NCBI RefSeq assembly: GCF_000746275.1
Contig: NZ_KN050828.1
Location: 1,004,664 to 1,068,663 of the forward strand
Origin: Thermopetrobacter sp. TC1
GTDB taxonomy: Bacteria; Pseudomonadota; Alphaproteobacteria; Rhizobiales; Aestuariivirgaceae
Reading direction: 5' to 3'
DNA length: 64,000 nt
In this document: one piece after another, positions 43,123-51,942 of the stretch
How positions within the stretch are numbered: position 1 is the stretch's first letter
How the letters are laid out: the number at the start of each line of letters is the position of its first letter
Notes under the pieces: model-generated
Databases searched by the model: none
What the model was told of the DNA's origin: nothing
The model's input: the letters and a program-made list of their open reading frames with translations, nothing else
Made by a program: the position numbers and the translations under genes

Positions 43123-43692
43123 TCAACGCAGCCAGGAGGGCAGGCCGAAGACCGCAATCCAGGCAGCGAGCAGGAGAATGCCGCTGATCAGGCCGGCAAG
43201 CCAGGCAAGCCACACGGGCGCCGGAGAAGACGGGGAAGGTTTTTCTGGTGCTGCCGAGGCGAACTCGACGACGAGAGGCGCATCCTCGGCGATATAGCGG
43301 TGACGACGGGCGACGCGATGGGCGATGAAGCGGCGCACGAAGGCGGTCATGTCCTCCAGTCGCGGAGAGGAAAACAGCACCTTGCGGCTGTCCATTGTCT
43401 CTTGCACCAGCTCGTATTGCCGTCCCGATTCGTCCATCTGAACGTAAGAGGACAGGTCGATCCACAGGCGAGGCGGATGAGACGGCACCAGGGAGAGGTC
43501 GATAAAGCCTTTGGCTTCCGGCATGGCGGAGACATAAGGGCGCAGCTCCTGCTCCAGAGAGAACAGGCGCAAGGTGGCGGCATCCTGCACCGCCAGCCTG
43601 GCATCCTGCCAGGCGGCCTCGGCCTCGCGGGCGCGGCGCAGTTCCTCGCGTGCCACCTGTTCCATGTCCCTTTCGCTCTTCGCCCGTGTCAC
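43123..43692 (-). CDS. uncharacterised membrane-anchored protein
   Basis: 189 aa. I do not recognise the family. The N-terminal 50 residues are charged and helical (R-E-E-L-R-R-A-R-E-A-E), the middle has a mixed alpha/beta segment (about 60-140: P-P-R-L-W-I-D-L-S-S-Y-V), and the C-terminus has one transmembrane helix (residues about 163-187) with a Ser/Pro linker before it. This is the layout of a cytoplasmic domain anchored by its tail. GTG start at 43692 with GGAAGG upstream; an ATG at 43665 is possible. It lies upstream of the sphingolipid cluster on the same strand; a link is only suggested by position. Confidence 0.7.
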   Translation of the reverse strand: MTRAKSERDMEQVAREELRRAREAEAAWQDARLAVQDAATLRLFSLEQELRPYVSAMPEAKGFIDLSLVPSHPPRLWIDLSSYVQMDESGRQYELVQETMDSRKVLFSSPRLEDMTAFVRRFIAHRVARRHRYIAEDAPLVVEFASAAPEKPSPSSPAPVWLAWLAGLISGILLLAAWIAVFGLPSWLR

Positions 43693-43860
43693 GTTGCCTT
43701 CCCTGGCCCATGTGCATGTTCAACGGGCGGTCTTCATGCCCGGCGTTTCGATCTGGCACACGGGGCATGAAAACCGTTTACGGTTGTGAATGAAAAGCAG
43801 GATCTGTGCCAGATGTCATGTCTGGTGTGCGGTTGCAGGAAAGTTCTGTTCTCCCGCCCG

Positions 43861-43940
43861 AAAAGAAAAGGGGCCGCGTTGGTTGGCGCGGCCCAAGTCT
43901 AGGGAGGAAACGCCCAGGAAGGGCATTGCATGGACGGAAA
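43861..43940 (-). ncRNA. small RNA of the alpha-r8 (MmgR-like) type
   Basis: The minus strand shows, in order, a short hairpin GCCC-TTCCT-GGGC (43924-43912), the ten bases TTTCCTCCCT (43910-43901) and a rho-independent terminator: GGGCCGCG (43894-43887) with CGCGGCCC (43878-43871), then CTTTTCTTTTC. From memory of the family description, TTTCCTCCCT is the invariant motif of the alpha-r8 sRNAs, and MmgR of Sinorhizobium (about 77 nt) limits polyhydroxybutyrate accumulation. The length to the terminator fits. The 5' end given is an estimate. No coding sequence is visible here. The motif is complementary to ribosome-binding sites, as expected of a trans-acting sRNA. Confidence 0.62.
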
Positions 43941-44291
43941 AGTGCGTTCCGGCCTTGCGGAGCCGTATTTCGCAGGCTCTTGAATAAATTGCAAGCGGGC
44001 CGGGAGATGGTGCGACAATGTGCTCCGAACATTACAGGAACTTCATGAAGATTCTTGCGTCATGTCAAACTCTTAAGGAATCCGTGGACAGCACGCGCCG
44101 TTTTTGCGATTCGGGTGGTAAAGGCACGTCATCAGAGGAGCATGGCGGCAAGTATATGATAATATTCTAATATTCTTGACAGCCGTGGTTGATCAGGGCC
44201 CACCGTTCAAAAGGGCGCAGTTGATAGTTTTCCCGTGCATGCGCGAAGCTTGGATCGCTCCATTTCGGAAGCGCGCAGGCACTATGCGCTC
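43941..44291. promoter_or_regulatory. AT-rich interval upstream of the sRNA
   Basis: No gene. An AT-rich patch at about 44150-44180 (with AATATT twice) contains, on the minus strand, TGTCAA and ATATACT about 18 bp apart, a possible promoter firing toward the sRNA, though it would give a longer transcript than 80 nt. The 3' side of the dehydrogenase gene at 44292 shows no terminator of its own, so readthrough into the sRNA terminator is also possible. Confidence 0.3.
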
Positions 44292-45284
44292 TCACAGCAT
44301 GGACGGCAGAACGCGGTCGGGCGGGGTGTGGCCGTCCACGAAGGTCTTGATGTTGATGATGACCTTCTCGCCCATGTCGATGCGGCCTTCGATGGTGGCC
44401 GAACCCATGTGCGGCAGAAGCACGGCGTTGGGGCATTCGAGCAGCTTGGGATTCACCGCCGGCTCGTTTTCAAAGACATCCAGGCCGACACCGCCCAGCT
44501 CTCCGGCCTGAAGCATGCGGACAAGGGCGTTTTCGTCGATGATCTCGCCGCGGGCGGTGTTGACGATAATGGCGTGCGGCTGCAGCAGCTTCAAACGGCG
44601 GGCGGAGAGCAGATGATAGGTGGCGGGCGTATGCGGGCAGTTGATGGAGATGATATCCATGCGCGCCAGCATCTGATCGAGGCTCTCCCAGTAGGTGGCC
44701 TCGAGTTCCTCCTCGATGTCGGGATGCACGCGCTTGCGGTTGTGATAATGCACCTGCATGCCGAAGGCCCTGGCGCGGCGGGCCACGGCCTGTCCGATGC
44801 GGCCCATGCCGATGATGCCGAGGCGCTTGCCCCAGATGCGGTGTCCCAGCATCCAGGTGGGCGACCAGCCGGGCCAGCGGTTGCCCTCGCGGCGGATGAT
44901 CTCCGCGCCCTCGATGAGGCGGCGGGAGACGGCGAGGATGAGGGCCATGGTCATGTCGGCGGTGTCCTCGGTGAGCACGCCGGGGGTGTTGGTGACGGTG
45001 ATGCCGCGGGCGGTGGCCGCCTCCACGTCGATGTGATCCACGCCGGTGCCATAGTTGGCGATGAGCTTGAGCCGCTCGCCGGCCTGGGCGATGACGCCCT
45101 TGTCGATCTGGTCGGTGACCGTGGGCACGAGCACGTCGGCCTCGCGCATGGCCTCGATGAGCTGTTCGCGGGTAAAGGGCGTGTCGGTGACATTGAGCCG
45201 CGTGTCGAACAGCTCCTTCATGCGCGTCTCAACGACGTCAGGCAGCTTGCGGGTCACGATCACCAGCGGCTTGCGCTTGCTCAT
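44292..45284 (-). CDS. D-2-hydroxyacid dehydrogenase (glyoxylate/hydroxypyruvate reductase type)
   Basis: 330 aa. NAD(P)-binding G-M-G-R-I-G-Q-A near residue 158, active-site Arg in N-T-A-R-G near 243, Glu in D-V-F-E-N-E-P near 273, and catalytic His in P-H-M-G-S-A near 292 are all present. It most resembles D-glycerate dehydrogenase/hydroxypyruvate reductases of alphaproteobacteria. The basic N-R-K-R after the second beta strand of the cofactor fold suggests NADP preference. It is downstream of the Liv genes on the same strand, 166 bp after livF, without a clear functional link. Confidence 0.87.
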   Translation of the reverse strand: MSKRKPLVIVTRKLPDVVETRMKELFDTRLNVTDTPFTREQLIEAMREADVLVPTVTDQIDKGVIAQAGERLKLIANYGTGVDHIDVEAATARGITVTNTPGVLTEDTADMTMALILAVSRRLIEGAEIIRREGNRWPGWSPTWMLGHRIWGKRLGIIGMGRIGQAVARRARAFGMQVHYHNRKRVHPDIEEELEATYWESLDQMLARMDIISINCPHTPATYHLLSARRLKLLQPHAIIVNTARGEIIDENALVRMLQAGELGGVGLDVFENEPAVNPKLLECPNAVLLPHMGSATIEGRIDMGEKVIINIKTFVDGHTPPDRVLPSML

Positions 45285-45450
45285 GGCGCGATCACTCCCG
45301 ATTACAAGGCGGGATCAGTTCATTGCCCTTCCTATCGCGTGATGGAAGAGCCCTGGCCCAACACGAATGCGACGGCTCGCACCGGCCGATTTAACGCGGG
45401 CGGCGGCGGCTTGTAAACTCTCCTGACGTGGCAAGGGCGCCTGCCGGATA

Positions 45451-46209
45451 TCAGATGGCGAGATAGCGCTGGCGCAGCTCCTCGTCGTCGAGCACCTCCT
45501 GCGCGGAACCGTCGAACACGATCTGGCCCATGTCGAGAATGGCGGCGCGATCGGCCAGCTGCAGGGCGGCGATGGCATTCTGTTCCACGAGGATGGTGGT
45601 GATGCCCATTTCCTTGATGCTCTGCAGGATCTTCTCGATCTCCTGCACGATGACGGGAGCGAGACCCTCATAGGGCTCATCGAGCAGAAGCAGCTTCACA
45701 TCGCGGGCAAGCGCGCGGGCCACGGCCAGCATCTGCTGTTCGCCGCCGGAGAGGGTGATGCCTTCTTGATCGCGACGCTCGGCAAGGCGGGGGAAATGCT
45801 CGTAGATCTTCTCCAGCGGCCAGCCCCTGGGTTCGGCGATTTGCGCAAGCTTGAGGTTTTCTTCCACGGTGAGGCCGCCAATGATGCGCCGGTCCTCAGG
45901 GACAAGCTGAATGCCGCGCCGGGCGGCCTGCCAGGCCTGCATGGTATGCAAGGGCTCGCCATTGAGCCAGATCTCGCCCGATTTCAGCTCCGGCTCGGCA
46001 AGGCGGGCGATGGCGCGCAAGGTGGAGGTCTTGCCGGCGCCGTTGCGCCCGAGAAGGGCCAGGATCTCGCCTTCCTGCATGCTCAGCGAAACGCCCTGCA
46101 CGATGTAGCTTTCGCCATAATAGGCATGCAGGTCATGGGCCTCGAAAAAGGGGCGGGAGGCCTTTTGGGTTTCGGTCTTCGCGTCCATGGCGGCAGCAGT
46201 CTCAGTCAT
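45451..46209 (-). CDS. livF: branched-chain amino acid-type ABC transporter ATPase LivF
   Basis: 252 aa. Walker A G-R-N-G-A-G-K-T near residue 49, signature L-S-G-G-E-Q-Q near 150, Walker B L-L-L-L-D-E-P near 170. LivF-type features are L-V-P-E-D-R-R-I and H-F-P-R-L. Its start overlaps the livG stop by four bases. Last of five genes of a Liv-type transporter (binding protein, H, M, G, F). The substrate could be branched-chain amino acids, amides or another small molecule; sequence does not settle this. Confidence 0.92.
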   Translation of the reverse strand: MTETAAAMDAKTETQKASRPFFEAHDLHAYYGESYIVQGVSLSMQEGEILALLGRNGAGKTSTLRAIARLAEPELKSGEIWLNGEPLHTMQAWQAARRGIQLVPEDRRIIGGLTVEENLKLAQIAEPRGWPLEKIYEHFPRLAERRDQEGITLSGGEQQMLAVARALARDVKLLLLDEPYEGLAPVIVQEIEKILQSIKEMGITTILVEQNAIAALQLADRAAILDMGQIVFDGSAQEVLDDEELRQRYLAI

Positions 46210-46964
46210 AGATGCGCACCTCCCAGATAGGCTTCCTGCACTTTCGGGTCTCCCTTGATCTCGTCCGGCGTGCCGTCGGCGATGAAGGTGCCGCGGGCGA
46301 GCACGGAGATGCGGTGCGCCAGGGAGAAGACCACGTGCATGTCGTGTTCGATGATGATCTTGGTGATGCCCTTCTCGCCGATCTTCTTCAGCAGCTCGAT
46401 GGTGTTGTTGGTATCGGCGCGGGACATGCCGGCGGTGGGCTCGTCAAGCAGCAGCAGCTTGGGCTTCTGGATCAGGCACATGGCCAGCTCCAGCCGCCGC
46501 TTGTCGCCGCGGGAGAGCGCGGCGGCGATACGGTGACGCTGATCGGCAAGACCCACATCCTCCAGAATGTGCTCGGCTTCCTCGATCAGGGCACGCCTGC
46601 GCGTCACCCGCTGCCAGGCATTGAGGCGAAAGGCGCCGTCCTCCTTGGCCATGGCCGGGATGAGCACGTTGTCAAGCAGGGTGAGATCCTCGAAGATCTC
46701 CGGCGTCTGAAACACCCGCGCGATGCCGAGCTGATTGATGCGATGCGGCGGCAGGCCGATGATGGGCCGGCCCTCGAAGGTGACGGAGCCGGTATCGGGC
46801 TTCAGCCGGCCGACGAGACAGTTGAGCAGGGTGGACTTGCCGGCGCCGTTGGGGCCGATGATGGCATGAACGGTGCCTTCCTCCACCGTGAGGTTGACGT
46901 CCCACAGCGCACGCAGGCCGCCAAAGCTCTTGTTGACGTCGGTGATCTGAAGAATGGCCGCCAT
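46206..46964 (-). CDS. livG: branched-chain amino acid-type ABC transporter ATPase LivG
   Basis: 252 aa. Walker A G-P-N-G-A-G-K-S-T near residue 38, signature L-S-R-G-D-K-R-R near 155 (the usual G-G-E appears as R-G-D, a known LivG-like variant), Walker B L-L-L-D-E-P near 178. The I-A-R-V-F-Q-T-P-E segment is the Q-loop. It lies 3 bp after livM and overlaps livF by four bases. Confidence 0.92.
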   Translation of the reverse strand: MAAILQITDVNKSFGGLRALWDVNLTVEEGTVHAIIGPNGAGKSTLLNCLVGRLKPDTGSVTFEGRPIIGLPPHRINQLGIARVFQTPEIFEDLTLLDNVLIPAMAKEDGAFRLNAWQRVTRRRALIEEAEHILEDVGLADQRHRIAAALSRGDKRRLELAMCLIQKPKLLLLDEPTAGMSRADTNNTIELLKKIGEKGITKIIIEHDMHVVFSLAHRISVLARGTFIADGTPDEIKGDPKVQEAYLGGAHL

Positions 46965-46967
46965 GGA

Positions 46968-48134
46968 TCACGCCTCCTCGCGATTTTCGCCCGTGGTCTG
47001 CTTCCTGCTGCGGGTAAAGAGGCCGATGAGGCGATTGAAGCCCTCAATCAGCCCGCCGGGCAGGAAGATGACGATGAGCATGAACAGCAGACCCAGCGTG
47101 AGATGCCAGCCCTCGCCCACGAACATGGAGAGGACGGAGACGAGGGCATTCTCCACCGGATCGGGGAGGAAAGAGAGAACGGCATGGAGGCTGTTCTCGT
47201 TGATGGCGGAGAAGATGTTCTCGAAATACTTGATGACGGCCGCGCCGAGGAAAGGCCCGAGCAATGTGCCGGCGCCGCCGAGAATGGTCATGAGCACCAC
47301 CTCGCCGGAGGCCGTCCACTGCATGCGCTCGGCACCGGCGAGCGGGTCGGTGACCGCCAGCAGGGCTCCGGCCAGGCCGGCATACATGCCGGAAATGGTG
47401 AAGGCAGCGAGAAGATAGGGGCGCGGATAGACGCCGGTGTAGTTGAGACGGTTCTGGTTGGATTTGATCGCCCGCAGCATCATGCCGAAGCTGGAGCGGT
47501 TGATGCGCATGGCGATGTAAAAGCCGGCGATCAGCATGACGGCGCAAAGATAGAAGGCCTGCCAGCCGGTGATTTCCAGACCGAAGAGGCTGGGTGCAGG
47601 AATGCCGTTCTCCTCAATACCCATGGCGGCATCCAGAACGCGTACGTCCTGATTGATGAGGTCGGTGACCGGCCCGGAGGCGCGCAGTTTCACCTGCAGG
47701 CCCGTTTCGCCATTGGTCAGCGGCGTGAGCACGGAATAGGCCAGCTTGTAGGACATCTCGGCAAAGGCGAGGGTGAGGATGGAGAAATAGATGCCCGAGC
47801 GCTTGAGCGAGACATAGCCGATGGCAAGGGCAAACAGCCCCGAGATGATGACGGCGAAGACGATGGCCGGGATGACGTTCATCGTCAGCAGCTTGAACAT
47901 CCACACCGCCGCATAGGAGCCAACACCGAGAAAGGCAGCGTGGCCGAACGACAGATAGCCGGTAAGCCCGAAGAGGATGTTGAAGCCAATGGCGAACAGC
48001 CCGTAGATGGCGAATTTCTGCAGCAGGTCGGGATAGCCCGCGCCAATGGGAGCGAGCAGCACCGGCATGCTCAGCACAAAGGCCGAGAACACCAGGAAGA
48101 AGATGAGATCCTGCCGTGCGTTGCGTTTGAACAT
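46968..48134 (-). CDS. livM: branched-chain amino acid-type ABC transporter permease LivM
   Basis: 388 aa integral membrane protein with about ten helices and the LivM loop [11 protein letters not shown]. The segment [12 protein letters not shown] is the family signature near the N-terminus. A periplasmic loop of about 55 residues lies between helices near position 160. The gene lies 6 bp after livH and 3 bp before livG, so it is in the same transcript. Confidence 0.92.
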   Translation of the reverse strand: MFKRNARQDLIFFLVFSAFVLSMPVLLAPIGAGYPDLLQKFAIYGLFAIGFNILFGLTGYLSFGHAAFLGVGSYAAVWMFKLLTMNVIPAIVFAVIISGLFALAIGYVSLKRSGIYFSILTLAFAEMSYKLAYSVLTPLTNGETGLQVKLRASGPVTDLINQDVRVLDAAMGIEENGIPAPSLFGLEITGWQAFYLCAVMLIAGFYIAMRINRSSFGMMLRAIKSNQNRLNYTGVYPRPYLLAAFTISGMYAGLAGALLAVTDPLAGAERMQWTASGEVVLMTILGGAGTLLGPFLGAAVIKYFENIFSAINENSLHAVLSFLPDPVENALVSVLSMFVGEGWHLTLGLLFMLIVIFLPGGLIEGFNRLIGLFTRSRKQTTGENREEA

Positions 48135-48140
48135 GGCCGG

Positions 48141-49169
48141 TCAGTCCTCCATCACGCCCTTGCGGCCCATGAGGCCACGCGGCCTGGTAAGCAGGATGAC
48201 GACGGCGACCAGATAGATGATGATCTGGTCGATGCCGGGAATGATGGCCTTCACCTCGTTCATGGAGGCGAAGGACTGCAGGATGCCGAGCAGGAAGCCG
48301 GCCAGAACGGCACCGCCCAGCGATCCCATGCCGCCGACCACGACCACCACGAAGGAGAGCACGAGAAAGTCCATGCCGATGTGATAGTTCGGCGGCAGCA
48401 CCGGCGTGTACATGGCGCCAGCAAGGCCGGCGACAATGGCAGCGATGCCGAAAACGATGGTGAAGCGCCGCTCGATGTTGATGCCAAGCAGGCCGACGGT
48501 CTCACGGTCACGCATGCCGGCGCGCACAACCATGCCGAAGGTGGTCAGCTGCAGGAAGGCGAAGACGATGCCGATGACGACAAGCGCAAAGAGGAAATAG
48601 ATCAGCCGCCACCAGGGATAGACGATGGTGTTGGGCGGCAGGCCGAAGAGGGCGCCGACATCCGCCGAACCGGCGAAGATGGCCGGGGCGGGAACGGGAA
48701 TGGGATTGGCGCCGAAGAAGTGTTTGACGATCTCCTGCAGCACGATGGCAAGGCCGAAGGTGACCAGAATCTGATCGGCATGCGGGCGCTTGTAGAAATG
48801 GCGGATCAGGCCGCGCTCCATGGCGATGCCGATGAGCAGCATGACCGGCACGACGACAAGAATGGAAATGGGCACGGACCAGTCGACGAGGAACTTGCCG
48901 AAATCACCAAGCCAGGCCTCGACATAGGGCGTGCGGATCTCCAGCGGTGCGCCCCAGGGCGTCTTCTGGGTGGGGTCGAGCGTGACCTTCTCTAACGTGA
49001 GCAGCTTGTTGAGGGCCACGGCACAGAACGCACCCAGCATGAACAGGGCGCCGTGTGCGAAGTTGACGATGCCCAGTGTGCCGAAGGCCAGCGTCAGGCC
49101 GAGGGCAATGAGCGCATAGGCGCCGCCCTTGTCCAGCCCGTTGAGAACCTGAAGCAGTATGGCGTCCAT
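48141..49169 (-). CDS. livH: branched-chain amino acid-type ABC transporter permease LivH
   Basis: 342 aa with about eight to nine membrane helices; opening L-N-G-L-D-K-G-G-A-Y-A-L-I-A-L-G-L-T is the LivH signature. It carries an extra loop of about 45 residues after the second helix (L-T-L-E-K-V-T-L through L-V-D-W), longer than E. coli LivH. It is separated from the binding-protein gene by 277 bp that contains a strong hairpin. Confidence 0.92.
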   Translation of the reverse strand: MDAILLQVLNGLDKGGAYALIALGLTLAFGTLGIVNFAHGALFMLGAFCAVALNKLLTLEKVTLDPTQKTPWGAPLEIRTPYVEAWLGDFGKFLVDWSVPISILVVVPVMLLIGIAMERGLIRHFYKRPHADQILVTFGLAIVLQEIVKHFFGANPIPVPAPAIFAGSADVGALFGLPPNTIVYPWWRLIYFLFALVVIGIVFAFLQLTTFGMVVRAGMRDRETVGLLGINIERRFTIVFGIAAIVAGLAGAMYTPVLPPNYHIGMDFLVLSFVVVVVGGMGSLGGAVLAGFLLGILQSFASMNEVKAIIPGIDQIIIYLVAVVILLTRPRGLMGRKGVMED

Positions 49170-49380
49170 TCGGCCCCTCTTGAAACTTCTGCCGGCGTGC
49201 CGGTCGTTTACGCGCCCAAACGCGGCTTGAAGCGGTGTCTTCTGCCGTTCCCCGCGGCATGCACAAGGCCCCGATGATCATAAACGAGGCAGTGCCGCAA
49301 GGATGCCTTCACCGGCCCTTGCGCCTTTCAAGGCGGCGAGCGGTGTTCAGGCGAAAGCGTCAAACCTGTCCCGGGTAGGG

Positions 49381-49418
49381 CCCGGCCATGCCGTCCTTTC
49401 CGGATCGACATGGCCGGG
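49381..49418 (-). promoter_or_regulatory. intercistronic stem-loop between the binding-protein gene and livH
   Basis: CCCGGCCATG (49381-49390) pairs with CATGGCCGGG (49409-49418), a perfect 10-bp stem with an 18-nt loop, 29 bp after the binding-protein stop. No T-run follows on the minus strand, so it is not a classical terminator. Such stems often stabilise the binding-protein mRNA so that it is made in excess over the membrane subunits. Confidence 0.6.
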
Positions 49419-49446
49419 AACGAAAGCATGCCTGCCAACGGATGCG

Positions 49447-50796
49447 TCAGCAAGGCTTGGTGTTGATCGGGCCGAGCTCGCCACCGAAGATCTTGGGATC
49501 GTACTCGACCTTGGAGCGCGGCGTGAGCTCCACCACGGAGAGCAGGTCGAACTTGGAGGTGGGCTTCTCGTTGCCCTTCACCACCAGCACGTCCTTGAAG
49601 CACTGATGGTCGGCGGCGCGATACTCGGTCGGCCCGTTGCCGAGACCGTCGAACTTGAAGCCCTCCAGCGCCGGAATGACGCCTGCCGGCGAGAAGGTGC
49701 CCGCCATTTCGCAGGCGTTGGCATAGAGGATGGTCTGCACATAGCAGGTGTGGGCCGCCATGGAGGGTGGGAAGCCATATTCCTGACCGAAGGACTTCAC
49801 GAAGGCCTTGGTGGCCTCGTCCTGAAGCTGCCAGTTCCAGTTCACCGAGCCGTAGATGCCCTTGATGGCCTCGCCGGCACCCTGGGCCATCAGGCGCGAG
49901 AACAGCGGCACGACGATCTCGAAGTTCTTGCCGTTGACCACCTTGTCGCGCATGCCGAACTGCACGGCCTGGGTTAAGGCGTTGACCATGTCCTTGCCGT
50001 ACAGGTTCAGGATCAGCACATCGGCACCGGAGGAGAGCACCGGGGTGAGGTACTGCGAATAGTCACCGGCGCCCAGCGGCACGCGCACGGTCTTGACCGT
50101 CTGCCAGCCCTCCTTCTCGGTGAATTTCTTCATGGACTCCTCCTGGGTCCAGCCCCAGGTGTAGTCCGCGGTGATGTGATAGGCGCGGCGATCCTTGCCG
50201 TAAGCCTTGGCCAGCACTGGGCCGAGGGCGGCGCCGGACATGTAGGCGTTGAAGAAGTGGCGGAAGCCATGACGCCGCTTGTCCTTGCCGGTGGTGTCGT
50301 TGGAGTGCGTCAGGCCGGCCATGAAGATGACGCCCGCATCCTGACACAGGGACTGCACGGCGATGGCCACGCCGGAGGACGAGCCGCCGGAGATCATGAT
50401 CGCCTTGTCCTTCTCGATCATGCGCTTGGCGGACGCGCGGGCGGCGTCGGACTTGGTCTGGGTATCACCGGTAACGAAGGTGACCTTCTTGCCCAGGATG
50501 CCGTTGCCCTTCAGCGAGGAGGGCTTGAAGGTGTTGAGCATGCCGCCGTCGCCCTCGCCGTTGAGGTGCTTCACCGCCAGCTTGAAGGCGCGCAGCTCGT
50601 CGGCACCCTCATCAGCATAGGGGCCGGTCTGGGGCACGTTGAAGCCGAGGACGACCTCCTTGCCCTTGGGCATGTTGCAGTATTCCTCGGCGTGCGCGTC
50701 CTTGATGTAGTGCAGGATGGGCACGGCAAGCGCGGCACCGCCAGCCGCACCGCGAATGATCTGGCGGCGGTTCACGATCAGTTTCTTCTCGCTCAT
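49447..50796 (-). CDS. Liv-type ABC transporter substrate-binding protein
   Basis: 449 aa, type-I periplasmic-binding fold of the Leu/Ile/Val family (V-V-L-G-F-N-V-P-Q-T-G-P-Y-A near the start of the mature protein, G-G-S-S-S-G-V-A in the ligand region). The N-terminus N-R-R-Q-I-I-R-G followed by a hydrophobic core looks like a Tat signal, with cleavage near A-H-A-E. The ATG at 50796 has GGGAG 6-7 nt upstream. First gene of the Liv cluster. Alphaproteobacterial proteins of this type transport amino acids, amides or other organics; the ligand is unknown. Confidence 0.9.
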   Translation of the reverse strand: MSEKKLIVNRRQIIRGAAGGAALAVPILHYIKDAHAEEYCNMPKGKEVVLGFNVPQTGPYADEGADELRAFKLAVKHLNGEGDGGMLNTFKPSSLKGNGILGKKVTFVTGDTQTKSDAARASAKRMIEKDKAIMISGGSSSGVAIAVQSLCQDAGVIFMAGLTHSNDTTGKDKRRHGFRHFFNAYMSGAALGPVLAKAYGKDRRAYHITADYTWGWTQEESMKKFTEKEGWQTVKTVRVPLGAGDYSQYLTPVLSSGADVLILNLYGKDMVNALTQAVQFGMRDKVVNGKNFEIVVPLFSRLMAQGAGEAIKGIYGSVNWNWQLQDEATKAFVKSFGQEYGFPPSMAAHTCYVQTILYANACEMAGTFSPAGVIPALEGFKFDGLGNGPTEYRAADHQCFKDVLVVKGNEKPTSKFDLLSVVELTPRSKVEYDPKIFGGELGPINTKPC

Positions 50797-51158
50797 GAAA
50801 AACTCCCTCTCCTCTGACTGTCGCTTGGCGGAGAGCAGCCGCGTTCGTTGGTTCTCGTGTAAAGGGCTGCAAAGTCCGCCGCTGCAAAGTAGCACGGGCC
50901 TGCGGCAATGATGAACTTAGATTTTCGGATGATGTTGAAGCGAGAAGCGTGACCCGTTGCCGCAGCAGGGGCAAGTTGCGCCATGCAGGGAAAGGGAGGG
51001 CTGATTAAACCTAACTTTCAAACGACAATAGTTTTTCTTAAGTTGGTAGACGAAAAAGCCGTTTACGATGTTCAGCAGAAAAAATCTTTCAACGAATGAT
51101 TGTCAAAATCCGGCCACAAGCGTGACGTTAAATAACCGGCGAAATGAAGCAAGGAAAA
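50797..51158. promoter_or_regulatory. upstream region of the Liv operon
   Basis: No gene. The interval is more AT-rich than its surroundings. On the minus strand a TTGACA (reverse of 51101-51106) is followed at 17 bp by a T-rich stretch rather than a good -10, so it is only a weak promoter candidate for the binding-protein gene. Confidence 0.3.
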
Positions 51159-51271
51159 GGGCGATGCCATGACAGCCGAAGCGGGTCTGCGGATCCGTTC
51201 CGGCCTGCGGTGAGACCCGACTCCCCGGGGGCTTTCGGAGCCGGATCCGTCCGCGTGTCATGACATCGCCC
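51159..51271 (-). ncRNA. candidate structured RNA or leader, minus strand
   Basis: TGTCATGACATCGCCC (51256-51271) and GGGCGATGCCATGACA (51159-51174) form a 16-bp stem enclosing about 80 bases. The single deviation is a G-U pair on the minus-strand RNA but a C-A mismatch on the plus strand, which favours minus-strand transcription. CTTTTCCTT follows the stem. Inside, GGCTCC can pair with GGAGTC, and GGGTCT with AGACCC. It matches no RNA class I know (not SRP, RNase P, tmRNA or a common riboswitch). It ends about 360 bp upstream of the Liv binding-protein gene and follows tRNA-Ala. Confidence 0.4.
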
Positions 51272-51642
51272 CGAGCTGAGGGGCCCCATCCATCGGCATC
51301 CGGGCGGATTGACGGGACACCCATCAGCAACTTTCAAACTTTACAGCACGACTTTCACCATTGCCTCACATTCAGGGTGGTGATCTTTCGCTTCATTCCC
51401 CTTAACGCTCGAGAATCATCAATTCCGTCGCTCCAATGAAAATTTAAGAGGGCTTCCGCACGGGCCTGCAAGATGAAATGTGTCATTTTGCACGCCTGTG
51501 ATGCTTTTGCCTCGTGGTTTGTATTCTTTTGGGACAAAGGGCCTGCAAGTCGTGATCGCGCTATGCGTGCGAGCATAAATCATGCCATTGTTGTGCGTGT
51601 GGAGGCAAGCCCATAGATGGAGGGAAACCTTCAAGAGAAAAG

Positions 51643-51718
51643 TGGTGGAGCCGAGGGGGATCGAACCCCTGACCTCAGCATTGCGAACGCTGCGCTCTCC
51701 CAACTGAGCTACGGCCCC
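51643..51718 (-). tRNA. tRNA-Ala (anticodon CGC)
   Basis: 76 nt cloverleaf read on the minus strand from GGGGCCG at 51718. D-arm GCTCAGTTGGGAGAGC, anticodon stem CAGCG/TGCTG (G-T closing pair) with loop TTCGCAA giving anticodon CGC, T-arm GGGGTTCGATCCCC, acceptor partner CGGCTCC, discriminator A, and a genomically encoded CCA. It reads alanine GCG codons, which are common here. Confidence 0.97.
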
Positions 51719-51942
51719 ATGTCGGTGTTGCGATCCCGCGAAGGGGAAAGTTGTGTCGATCATCTATGCCGCCTGAAGGCGGCTGTCAAGAAGCAGGCAT
51801 CGCTCTTCGCCCTCATGCGGCCATGTGGGGCCGAGCAGCCTTGCACCCTGGCAGTTTAAGGGCTACATCGGCAGGGTGCTCCCGGCCGTGAATGACACAG
51901 GGGGCGCATTGGGTATTCAACAGCGGACGGGACTGCCTGCCC

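Noticed and set aside
46212..48995. Plus-strand reading frame of 927 codons opposite livG-livM-livH
   Set aside because: The frame mirrors the GC-rich third-position pattern of the minus-strand genes, shows low-complexity Asp/Glu/Gly/His-rich protein and matches no family. The minus-strand genes have all motifs.
51419..51763. Reading frame across the tRNA-Ala gene (V-A-Q-L-G-E-R-S type peptide)
   Set aside because: That peptide is the well-known false translation of tRNA genes; the cloverleaf is complete.
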